A stretch of 11,005 bases of DNA from DAMCAP01 sp964369265 (GTDB lineage Bacteria > Bacillota > Clostridia > Oscillospirales > Ruminococcaceae): positions 1 through 11,005 of the forward strand of contig CAYJEV010000059.1 in assembly GCA_964369265.1 (NCBI GenBank). The letters are read 5' to 3'. Of the stretch, positions 1 to 5,529 are shown piece after piece; within the stretch, counting starts at the first letter, position 1; the number at the start of each line of letters is the position of its first letter. The translations under genes were made by a program, and so were the position numbers. The notes under the pieces are model-generated. The model saw only the letters and a program-made list of their open reading frames with translations. It ran no database searches and was not told where the DNA came from.

Positions 1-16
1 TCTTTAGTTATCAACC

Positions 17-56
17 AAATAAAAGCAGATATTTACCATTAACGATAAATATCTGC
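17..56 (-). terminator. Rho-independent terminator downstream of the spoVM-like gene
   Basis: Read on the minus strand, an 11-bp perfect stem (arms at 46-56 and 25-35, 10-base loop) is followed directly by TTTTATTT. It starts 14 bases after the stop codon of the micro-gene at 71-142. The stem is AT-rich (three G/C pairs per arm), so it may be a modest terminator. There is no T-run on the plus strand, so it serves only the minus-strand genes. Confidence 0.65.
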
Positions 57-70
57 CAAAGTATGTAAGT

Positions 71-142
71 TTACTTTCTTCTAAGGGCGAACTTTAAAAA
101 GCCAACAAACAGCTTAGGGCTTTTAAATACATAAACTTTCAT
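71..142 (-). CDS. spoVM: SpoVM-like sporulation micro-protein (23 aa)
   Basis: This 23-codon ORF has an ATG at 142 and a TAA at 71-73. An ideal AGGAGG at 149-154 lies 6 bases upstream of the start. The peptide aligns without gaps to Bacillus subtilis SpoVM (26 aa), as I recall that sequence. It shares M1, K2, Y4, K7, P9, K10, G14 and L20, and position 17 is basic in both. The helix-bending Pro9 is in register. It begins MKVYVFKSPK and ends in three basic residues. In B. subtilis, SpoVM is an amphipathic helix that marks the positively curved outer forespore membrane and anchors the SpoIVA coat ATPase, so a mother-cell sporulation role is inferred here. The SD follows immediately after the stop codon of the 52-residue membrane protein gene, so the two are almost certainly co-transcribed. 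Its length makes it easy for gene finders to miss. Confidence 0.82.
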   Translation of the reverse strand: MKVYVFKSPKLFVGFLKFALRRK

Positions 143-154
143 AAAGAACCTCCT

Positions 155-313
155 CTACCACCAATAATACTTCATAATTCTGCAAGATAAACACAGCAAT
201 ATAATAATAGCGATTAAAAGCGCCAGCTCAAGAGAGCATATAAAAGACATTAACACTCCCAGCCCAAACCAAAAGCAAATAATCGGAAATAACGAAAAAT
301 ACCACCGACGCAT
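155..313 (-). CDS. Small two-helix membrane protein, co-transcribed with spoVM-like gene
   Basis: The predicted product has 52 residues: a short basic N-terminus (MRRWYFS), a hydrophobic helix at about 7-26 containing CFWFGLGV, a short turn with a Cys and a Glu (residues 26-29), and a second helix at about 30-44 followed by CRIMKYYWW. I chose the ATG at 313 because AGGAGGG lies 5-6 bases upstream. A longer form starting at 340 has no ribosome binding site. The TAG stop (155-157) abuts the SD of the SpoVM-like gene, so the pair forms a small operon ending at the hairpin at 17-56. I do not recognise a named family. The pairing suggests a sporulation-membrane role, but that is inference. Both helices lack charged residues apart from the single Glu in the turn. 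Confidence 0.7.
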   Translation of the reverse strand: MRRWYFSLFPIICFWFGLGVLMSFICSLELALLIAIIILLCLSCRIMKYYWW

Positions 314-317
314 ATAA

Positions 318-360
318 TCCCTCCTTTTCTTATATACCATAGTATACGAAAAAGGAGGGA
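318..360 (-). promoter_or_regulatory. Palindrome covering the SD of the small membrane protein gene, with a possible -10 in its loop
   Basis: Arms of 11 bp at 318-328 and 350-360 are perfect inverted repeats (TCCCTCCTTTT with AAAAGGAGGGA). A second short repeat (TATAC/GTATA, 333-337 and 342-346) lies inside. In a minus-strand transcript coming from upstream, the first arm would pair with the AGGAGGG that starts the 52-residue gene and hide it. TATACT at 342-347 on the minus strand could be a -10 box, or part of a sigma-E-type -10, although no convincing -35 is seen. If transcription starts there, the mRNA would lack the upstream arm and its SD would be free. Confidence 0.45.
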
Positions 361-396
361 TTGTTGTGACAGCTTATTTGTGCTTGGCTCTGGTGA

Positions 397-1500
397 CTAC
401 GTTTGTTGGTGAACAACAGCCATTATTTTGCAATCGGTGCAAATCTCAATGTAGAAATTACCTTCCATATTGTCTAGTATGGTATCGCATTCAATCTGAG
501 CTAGATATTTCATTGGTTTGTTGCAGTCTGGGCAGCTTAGAATCTCAGTGTCTTGTATCCAACCAGCAAACCCTCCAACAGAAGAACCGCCTCCCCAATA
601 CCCAGCGAATTGAGGATTTTCCGCTTTTGTAGATAAGACTAATGTGTTATTTTTAAGGTTATCTAAATCGTCGTCAGTGGTGTAGCTTTCATCAGTGCTA
701 GACTCAAAAGATATAATCTCGCTCTCGCCATTTATGCTGTATCGTGAAATGCAGTGTATTGCGCAGTTAGGACAGCATTTAGCCTTAATTACACCATCGA
801 CACCAATAAAGCTAAGCGATTTATCTCTGCCATCAAACTCAATTAAATTAACAATTCTGCATCCACATGCAGAGCATATATCATCAGTTAATTCGCCAAT
901 TTTAACAGGGCTAACAGCTTTCTGCTCGTTAGTTCCATTTATAATAGGATAACAACCATCATCAAAAATTTTCTTTATATAGTTGTAGTCGCTATCAAAG
1001 CTCCATCCACCAGCATATGCATAGATAGATGGATTGATATGAAGCCTCTTTCGCCACTCTCTAGGATGTTTTTCGCATTCTATAAAGGCGTTTAGCACCT
1101 CTTTGCCACCATGAACAGAAAGACAATTCATAATGTCGTTAGCGGTTTTAGGATATGTGCCATCATCTAAAAGCATTTTAATCATGCTAGAAACAACTTC
1201 TGGTGGAGCATTTTTATAGATGTTTCTTGGATACCAACAGTTATTTTCGAATGCTATCCTTGCGATTTCAGTTGTGTCAATGTTTCTTAAATGAAAGAGC
1301 AAGTCAAAAATTTGGCGAGTATATTTAAGCGCTTGCTTTTGTCTAATCTCTTCGCAAATTTTAGAAACTTCAGCCTGTATTTCAGAATCTGAAAATGCTA
1401 AAACCTCTTTCTTTTTATTTTCTTCTCTGCACCTAACGCACAAGCCTTCAAAAAATTTCACCGCTCCGCATTGTGGGCAGTTAGAAGCTTCTCTTGCCAT
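397..1500 (-). CDS. Cysteine-rich multi-zinc-ribbon protein of unknown function
   Basis: The 367-residue product has three cysteine clusters that look like separate zinc sites. An N-terminal ribbon has Cys8, Cys11, Cys21 and Cys24 (CPQCG ... LCVRC). A central set (CSACGC at 209-214 and KCCPNCAIHC at about 241-250) is the second. A C-terminal ribbon has CPDC (323-326) and CTDC (354-357). Residues ~40-190 are helical and could be HEAT- or TPR-like. The C-terminal part (GGFAGWIQD ... CPDCNKPMKYLAQI ... HQQT) resembles the end of DUF1963/YwqG-like proteins, whose function is not established. The protein looks cytosolic, with no signal peptide or membrane helix. I chose the ATG at 1500 because the residues before it would begin with TTG inside a hairpin. 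The AAGGA upstream is ~14 bases away, so the start is not certain. A zinc-dependent structural or binding role is the most that can be said. Confidence 0.7.
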   Translation of the reverse strand: MAREASNCPQCGAVKFFEGLCVRCREENKKKEVLAFSDSEIQAEVSKICEEIRQKQALKYTRQIFDLLFHLRNIDTTEIARIAFENNCWYPRNIYKNAPPEVVSSMIKMLLDDGTYPKTANDIMNCLSVHGGKEVLNAFIECEKHPREWRKRLHINPSIYAYAGGWSFDSDYNYIKKIFDDGCYPIINGTNEQKAVSPVKIGELTDDICSACGCRIVNLIEFDGRDKSLSFIGVDGVIKAKCCPNCAIHCISRYSINGESEIISFESSTDESYTTDDDLDNLKNNTLVLSTKAENPQFAGYWGGGSSVGGFAGWIQDTEILSCPDCNKPMKYLAQIECDTILDNMEGNFYIEICTDCKIMAVVHQQT

Positions 1501-1527
1501 GAACTTATTACCATTCCTTTCATTAAA

Positions 1528-1564
1528 GGCACAAAGCAACCGTACTTAGTGGTTATTTTGTGCC
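1528..1564 (-). terminator. Hairpin between the exchanger gene and the zinc-ribbon gene, possible weak terminator
   Basis: An 8-bp perfect stem (GGCACAAA at 1528-1535 with TTTGTGCC at 1557-1564) continues after a 2x2 internal mismatch as AACC/GGTT around a 9-base loop. It lies in the 78-base gap after the exchanger gene. On the minus strand it is followed only by TTTAATG, so termination would be weak. It could instead be a processing or attenuation element in a longer transcript. Confidence 0.4.
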
Positions 1565-1578
1565 ATACTTATTATTTA

Positions 1579-2532
1579 TTAAATTTGTGGCAGATATATG
1601 ATTAGTGAAAGATAAATGCCAATCAAGGCTATACCTTGAATTCTTGAAAATCGCTTTAATATTAGTGTTGGTACTATAGCGATAGCAGCGAGGAGTATAA
1701 TAGCATACGCAACGACAGTTGCAAGTTCAGTTCCAATTTCAAGACCTGGCATGCTTATAAGCGCACATGAAGGGAGGATAAGGGTTAGGTTTATAATGGT
1801 TGCGCCAATTATATTCCCAACAAACAGCCTAAATTTCTTCTTAGAGATGGCTTTTAATGCAGTTATGAGCTCTGGTATAGATGTTCCTAAAGCAACAACA
1901 GTGAAGCCTATAATGGTTTCCTCAATATTAAATAGCGTTGCTATCTGCTCTGCGCCATCAACTATCATTCTTGCACCAATGACAATTAGAAGAGTGCCAA
2001 CTGCAAACTTAATAATGTTAACAGAAGCTGATTGCATTTTCTTTTGCATTCCGATAGAGTCAGCAATTTTCTTGCCCTTTTTCAATGTTGCATTGATGTT
2101 TATGTAGAAGAAAATTCCTAGTAGCGCAAACAGCATTCCAGCTTCTGGAACTGTTATTATTCCGCCAGCAATTAACAGTGCAGAAACAATGGATGAAACT
2201 ATTAGCAACAAGCCTTTGTCAAAAATATCAACACGCCTGATTCTTGAGGGCATAACCAGAGTAGCGATTCCCATAACCAAACCTAAATTGCAAGCGGCAG
2301 AGCCTAAGGCATTTCCTGTTGCAATTCCGATGTTGCCGCTAACTGTTGCAGTTATTGAAACTAGCAGTTCTGGCAAAGTTGTTGCAACGCTGACAATTGT
2401 TGCGCCAACAATTAGCCTTGAAATTCCTGTCACATCTGAAAACCAATCAGAAGCATCGACAAAATAGTTAGCGCCTTTAATGACAGCAAGCAAACCAACT
2501 AAAAAAAATAAAATCGCAAAGATTGTAGTCAT
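1579..2532 (-). CDS. Calcium/cation:sodium antiporter, CaCA superfamily (YrbG-like)
   Basis: This 317-residue polytopic inner-membrane protein has the two inverted alpha-repeats that define Ca2+/cation antiporters. The first, at about 43-85, carries the TLPELLVS motif with Glu55 and the GNALGSAACN loop (73-82). The second, at about 208-252, carries TSIPELITALKA with Glu221 and GNIIGATIIN (239-248). In this family the two Glu residues bind the transported cation and the halves form an ion pathway with about ten helices. The length is typical of bacterial YrbG-type members. The ATG at 2532 is preceded by GAGGAAG at 5-6 bases. The gene begins 19 bases after the small membrane protein at 2552-2980, so both probably use the promoter at 3012-3040. 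Whether it moves Ca2+, Na+ or K+ cannot be told from the sequence. Confidence 0.92.
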   Translation of the reverse strand: MTTIFAILFFLVGLLAVIKGANYFVDASDWFSDVTGISRLIVGATIVSVATTLPELLVSITATVSGNIGIATGNALGSAACNLGLVMGIATLVMPSRIRRVDIFDKGLLLIVSSIVSALLIAGGIITVPEAGMLFALLGIFFYININATLKKGKKIADSIGMQKKMQSASVNIIKFAVGTLLIVIGARMIVDGAEQIATLFNIEETIIGFTVVALGTSIPELITALKAISKKKFRLFVGNIIGATIINLTLILPSCALISMPGLEIGTELATVVAYAIILLAAIAIVPTLILKRFSRIQGIALIGIYLSLIIYLPQI

Positions 2533-2551
2533 AAATCTTCCTCACTTTCAG

Positions 2552-2980
2552 TTAGAGAATAAAATACATTGCAGTTATAACTACAATTGGAAAAATGATA
2601 ACAAAAGGGGTTAGCTTTGACATCTTTGTGTTTACATCAACCGGTATTTCCCAATCCTCTTTAATGGCAATGTTTTTGATTTTATAGTTATAAACAAAGA
2701 AAAGCACTACATCAATAAACAAAAGCATTAAGAAATTAACCAAAAATGCATCTCCATCTATTCTGCCAGAACGCAGTATATACGAAGTTGGGAGCATTGT
2801 GACAATGCCAGAAGCGATTGCGCAAGCAAATTTATTGTTTACAACCTCAACATTGTTCACCTCTTCTAAAGGGATGGCGATACCAAAAGGCTTTTGCTTG
2901 TTGCTAAGGAAAGGGATTAAAACTCTTGGGATGGAAATGATGATTATTCCGAATATAAAAATCATAGTTGTTAAGTTCAT
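2552..2980 (-). CDS. Small four-helix membrane protein, possibly DUF1648/DUF5808-like
   Basis: The 142-residue protein has four likely helices at about 4-24, 50-68, 78-98 and 122-142. Between helices 1 and 2 is a short motif, PFGIAIPLEEV (31-41). It is reminiscent of the FGVxIP-type segment after the first helix of SdpI/DUF1648- or DUF5808-type membrane proteins of Bacillota. Those are usually longer, so this would be a short relative or only an analogy. The ATG at 2980 has a good AAGGAGC 5-6 bases upstream. It is the first gene of a two-gene unit with the CaCA exchanger (19-base gap), directly downstream of a strong promoter. A role linked to ion transport is suggested only by that neighbour. 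It is an intact reading frame, not an obvious remnant. Confidence 0.7.
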   Translation of the reverse strand: MNLTTMIFIFGIIIISIPRVLIPFLSNKQKPFGIAIPLEEVNNVEVVNNKFACAIASGIVTMLPTSYILRSGRIDGDAFLVNFLMLLFIDVVLFFVYNYKIKNIAIKEDWEIPVDVNTKMSKLTPFVIIFPIVVITAMYFIL

Positions 2981-3011
2981 AATTGCTCCTTTAAAATAAG
3001 ATTATTATTAA

Positions 3012-3040
3012 AGTATAACAATCCTTTAAGACAATGTCAA
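3012..3040 (-). promoter_or_regulatory. Sigma-A promoter for the membrane protein-exchanger operon
   Basis: On the minus strand there is a perfect -35 TTGACA (3035-3040), a 17-base spacer and a -10 TATACT (3012-3017), about 30 bases before the start codon at 2980. The -35 overlaps GACAATGTC, a 9-base odd palindrome. AACAAT (3017-3022) and ATTGTT (3042-3047) form a wider dyad, so an operator here is possible. Confidence 0.8.
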
Positions 3041-3112
3041 TATTGTTAAAATCGCACAAAAAATAAGCGAAATATTCATTGTTATTTTTAGCTCAAAATT
3101 AAAAATTCCTAC

Positions 3113-3141
3113 TTGTCAAATCATAAAAAAGAATGTATAGT
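3113..3141 (+). promoter_or_regulatory. Sigma-A-like promoter for the acyl carrier protein gene
   Basis: TTGTCA (3113-3118), a 17-base spacer and TATAGT (3136-3141) precede the gene, giving a leader of about 95 bases. A second -10-like TATAGA at 3162-3167 lies in a repeat of ATGTATAG (3133-3140 and 3159-3166) but lacks a matching -35. No FapR-type operator was recognised. Confidence 0.6.
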
Positions 3142-3245
3142 AATTTTCGAGGCAAATGATGTATAGAATAGTACAGTCAGCCAAAATGTTAGCTTGATAT
3201 TTATTGAAGCGCATTGTTTACTAATATTTTAAGGAGGATTTAATT

Positions 3246-3473
3246 ATGGTATTTGAGAAAGTAAAAGCTATTTTAGCTGCACAACTGGACATTGATGAGG
3301 ATAATATTACATTAGACTCTCTAATTGGAGATGATTTAGGGGCTGATTCTTTAGACGTTGTGGATATGGTTATGAGCTTAGAAGATGAGTTTGACATCGA
3401 AATTCCAGACGAAGCAATCGAGGGAATCAGAACTGTTGGCGATATTTCAAAGTTTATTGAAGAGAGCATCTAA
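3246..3473 (+). CDS. acpP: Acyl carrier protein
   Basis: The 75-residue acidic protein has the hallmark phosphopantetheine site GADSLD, with the modified serine at residue 35. It also has the conserved DLGADSLDVVDMVMSLEDEF segment and the four-helix layout of type II fatty acid synthase ACPs. The carrier serine receives 4'-phosphopantetheine from a holo-ACP synthase and then shuttles acyl intermediates in the cytosol. The length matches the family (about 75-80 aa). The ATG has AAGGAGG 8 bases upstream. The gene stands alone here: it diverges from the exchanger operon, has its own promoter and is followed by a terminator at 3627-3661. No fab genes are next to it. It could be the housekeeping ACP or a second, specialised one; the sequence does not decide. 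Confidence 0.95.
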   Translation: MVFEKVKAILAAQLDIDEDNITLDSLIGDDLGADSLDVVDMVMSLEDEFDIEIPDEAIEGIRTVGDISKFIEESI

Positions 3474-3479
3474 TTATTT

Positions 3480-3604
3480 AAGTGAAGAGGTAAAAGTGAA
3501 GAGTGACGGTGTCGCTTTGCGAGATTTTAAATGACTTGCAGTCGGTTTTAGGTGGTTATACTCATAGGAACTTTAGTTTTTCACCTTTCACCATTAGTTT
3601 TTAG
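3480..3604. repeat. MITE-like intergenic repeat with imperfect inverted ends and internal mini-hairpins
   Basis: The left edge has AAGTGAAGAG twice (3480-3489 and 3494-3503). The right edge, read on the opposite strand, has the related GTGAAAGGTGAAAAA (3579-3593). Inside are TCGC-TTT-GCGA (3512-3522) and GACT-TGC-AGTC (3533-3543). No ORF is present. The make-up resembles short palindromic interspersed elements of clostridial genomes. The call rests on internal structure only, without knowledge of other copies. Confidence 0.35.
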
Positions 3605-3626
3605 TCCTATATTTTATCAGTTGTGT

Positions 3627-3661
3627 TAGGGAGGCGAACTTGAGTTCGCCTCCCTATTTTT
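3627..3661 (+). terminator. Strong intrinsic terminator after acpP
   Basis: There is a 14-bp perfect stem (arms 3627-3640 and 3643-3656, GC-rich GGGAGGCGAACT core) with a minimal loop, followed by TTTTT at 3657-3661. It ends the acpP transcript about 150 bases after its stop. The same stem lies downstream of the convergent minus-strand lipoprotein gene, but no T-run follows it on that strand. Confidence 0.88.
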
Positions 3662-3696
3662 GGTTGCATTTATTTTTATCAGCTAATATCAGTATT

Positions 3697-5127
3697 TTAA
3701 TCTCTCCAAAGTGCAGGGCCTAAATAATCAACAGCAGAAAAGTCAGTGACATCTGTGCCATTTAAATCTAACTGATTTAAATTCTGAAGCTGTCCTAACG
3801 AGCTTACATCAGAAATTGGATTATCGCTTATGAAAATAGCTTCTAGTGAGGCTATCTTAGATAAAGGCATCACATCAGTAATATTATTCGAGCCAAGAGA
3901 TATGCGAGTTAGATTTGGCGCATTGCTCAAAGGCGTTAAATCGGTTATTTTATTTTCACCCAAAGATAATTCATACAAAGCAGTCAAGCCTGAAAAATCG
4001 GGCAATGCAGCGATTTGATTGTTAAAGGCGTAAAGGTATTCTAAACTACTTAAGTTGCTAATAGCGTTTATGTCAGAGAGGTTATTTTCGCTGACTGATA
4101 GGGATATTAAATTCTTGGAGCTAAGCTGAGGGAGATTGGCGATTTTATTGCCATCAAGCGCTAAGCTAGTTAAATTTTCGAGCTCTGATAGAGCTGATAT
4201 ATCAGAAATATTATTATTGCTTAAATTTAAGCGAGTTAGTTTTTTAAGCTCAGACAAGCTAGATATATCTGAAATTTCGCATCCAGTAAGCTCTAGTCTT
4301 TCTAGGTTTGGCATATGTTTAAAATCGTCAAGTGTTGAAATTGTTATCTCGCCATTTTCATTTGCAATACCTGCATCTATTAGTTCGGATGGTTCTACAT
4401 AAGAAAGAAAATCAATACTAGTTACCCCCTCAAGCATTTCTTTCAGAATAGGCTCTGTGGAATTCCCGTAATAATAACGAATCATCGCTTCGACTGTAGG
4501 TTCGGTGAAGTTGACAATTAGACTTTCATCTAAAAATATATCATTTGTAAAATGTGCGTTGTAATAAAAAGGATCTCCATCAGCTGTTAGTTGTATGGCT
4601 ATAAACTCATATTCAGCTGGCTTGTAATTTGGTTCTGTGAATATCCAAGCTATTGTATTATTTGTAAAGCTATTGTCAGGAAACTGATATTCTTCATCCT
4701 CATCTTGATATATTGCCCAAAATTCGTCGTCGTCCTCTTCATAGTGTGCTGATACACGAGTAGGGGTAGAATAGTATTTGTTGCTATTGGTAGAAGTTGT
4801 ATAACTGCCCTCACCCTCGCCCTCAAGCATATAGTATATATCAATGTTACCATCTCTATTATATATTATATCTTCAAGTTCTGGATGGTAAAATTCATAA
4901 AGAGTTCTACCTAACTCCTCCCTTATAGTGAAGGTCGCACCGTTAACGGTTGCAGTGGTGGTGGTTTCTGATTCGTTTAATGAATCGCTTAATACCTCAG
5001 CATTATTGCCTCTCCCTTCTGTAGTACTGCCATGTTGTGTGTCGCCAGCCATTCTCTCCTCGCTAGAGCAAGAGGCAAATGATAGCAATAACACCAAAGA
5101 TAGCAATAGAGAAATAGATTTTTTCAC
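3697..5127 (-). CDS. Surface lipoprotein with internalin-like leucine-rich repeats
   Basis: The 476-residue protein begins with a lipoprotein signal: KK, a hydrophobic stretch, and the lipobox SFASC with Cys20 as the likely lipidated residue. A Ser/Thr/Glu-rich linker (about 21-60) follows. An uncharacterised acidic domain (about 61-265) has a run of D/E near 131-147. Residues ~273-469 hold about nine leucine-rich repeats of roughly 22 residues, with the pattern LxxLxLxxNxIsDIsxLsxL. This is the internalin/SDS22-like class found in secreted and surface proteins of Bacillota. Such domains bind proteins; the ligand here is unknown. The start is GTG at 5127, with AAAGGA about 11 bases upstream. 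No sortase motif is seen, consistent with lipid anchoring. It diverges from the transglutaminase-pilus operon and has its own promoter at 5175-5203. A functional link to that operon is possible but unproven. Confidence 0.88.
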   Translation of the reverse strand: MKKSISLLLSLVLLLSFASCSSEERMAGDTQHGSTTEGRGNNAEVLSDSLNESETTTTATVNGATFTIREELGRTLYEFYHPELEDIIYNRDGNIDIYYMLEGEGEGSYTTSTNSNKYYSTPTRVSAHYEEDDDEFWAIYQDEDEEYQFPDNSFTNNTIAWIFTEPNYKPAEYEFIAIQLTADGDPFYYNAHFTNDIFLDESLIVNFTEPTVEAMIRYYYGNSTEPILKEMLEGVTSIDFLSYVEPSELIDAGIANENGEITISTLDDFKHMPNLERLELTGCEISDISSLSELKKLTRLNLSNNNISDISALSELENLTSLALDGNKIANLPQLSSKNLISLSVSENNLSDINAISNLSSLEYLYAFNNQIAALPDFSGLTALYELSLGENKITDLTPLSNAPNLTRISLGSNNITDVMPLSKIASLEAIFISDNPISDVSSLGQLQNLNQLDLNGTDVTDFSAVDYLGPALWRD

Positions 5128-5174
5128 GATAAGATCAGTCCTTTCTATATTGTTTTGATAATGTGCTTTATTTC

Positions 5175-5203
5175 ATTATAAGGGCGATGTATAAAAAAAT
5201 CAA
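5175..5203 (-). promoter_or_regulatory. Promoter for the LRR lipoprotein gene
   Basis: On the minus strand, TTGATT (5198-5203), a 17-base spacer and a perfect TATAAT (5175-5180) lie about 48 bases before the GTG start at 5127. An inverted repeat TGATAG/CTATCA (spacer CGAAA) sits just upstream, at about 5214-5230. Confidence 0.72.
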
Positions 5204-5411
5204 GAATTATATTTGATAGCGAAACTATCACTTATAAGAGTTTTGAGGAATAAAATGGAAAAAATGCACTATAATAATTTGAGTAGCATTGTGGAGAGGA
5301 TATTATGCAAATTCTTGCAAATTACAATACAATAAATGAATTGACAAAATAGTATGTTTTATATGCAAAAGTGACATAAAAGCAAAAAAATAAATAATAT
5401 TGATAAAAGGA
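5204..5411 (+). other. Divergent intergenic region with two overlapping micro-ORFs
   Basis: This AT-rich stretch between the two divergent lipoprotein promoters has no standard gene. Two very short plus-strand ORFs have ribosome-binding-site-like sequences. One is 26 codons plus stop at 5255-5335 (begins MEKMHYNNLSS, TGAGGAA upstream). The other is 15 codons plus stop at 5305-5352 (MQILANYNTINELTK, GGAGAGGA upstream), in another frame. They overlap, so at most one is likely to be translated. No promoter for them is clear. They may be chance. Confidence 0.25.
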
Positions 5412-5440
5412 TTTGATTTTTTGCGATAATGTGGTACAAT
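5412..5440 (+). promoter_or_regulatory. Promoter of the transglutaminase-pilus operon
   Basis: TTTGAT (5412-5417), or TTGATT one base further on, is followed after 17 or 16 bases by TACAAT (5435-5440). This gives a leader of about 80 bases before the ATG at 5530. No other promoter of this quality is seen before 9415, so it probably drives all seven genes. Confidence 0.65.
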
Positions 5441-5529
5441 GGTATTAGTGAAGTTGTGTCGAGATTAAGAACGATACAGATTTTAGAATTTAACAATGTT
5501 TTAGGTTTTTATAGGAGGCTGTATAAAGA

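Noticed and set aside
314..340. N-terminal extension of the small membrane protein to an ATG at 340
   Set aside because: No ribosome binding site precedes it; the ATG at 313 has an ideal AGGAGGG.
366..632. Plus-strand 88-codon ORF starting at GTG with a fine-looking AGGAGG seven bases upstream
   Set aside because: It lies antisense to the well-supported zinc-ribbon gene. The SD is just the mirror arm of the palindrome at 318-360, and the product has no recognisable features.
1501..1539. Start of the zinc-ribbon protein at a TTG at 1539
   Set aside because: The TTG lies inside a stable hairpin with no clear SD, and the CPxC ribbon starts right after the ATG at 1500.
1751..2467. Two plus-strand ORFs opposite the exchanger gene
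   Set aside because: They are antisense shadows of a conserved CaCA transporter whose motifs read clearly on the minus strand.
4650..4853. 67-codon minus-strand ORF within the LRR lipoprotein gene
   Set aside because: It is in another frame of a gene with a clear signal peptide and repeats and has no supporting features.
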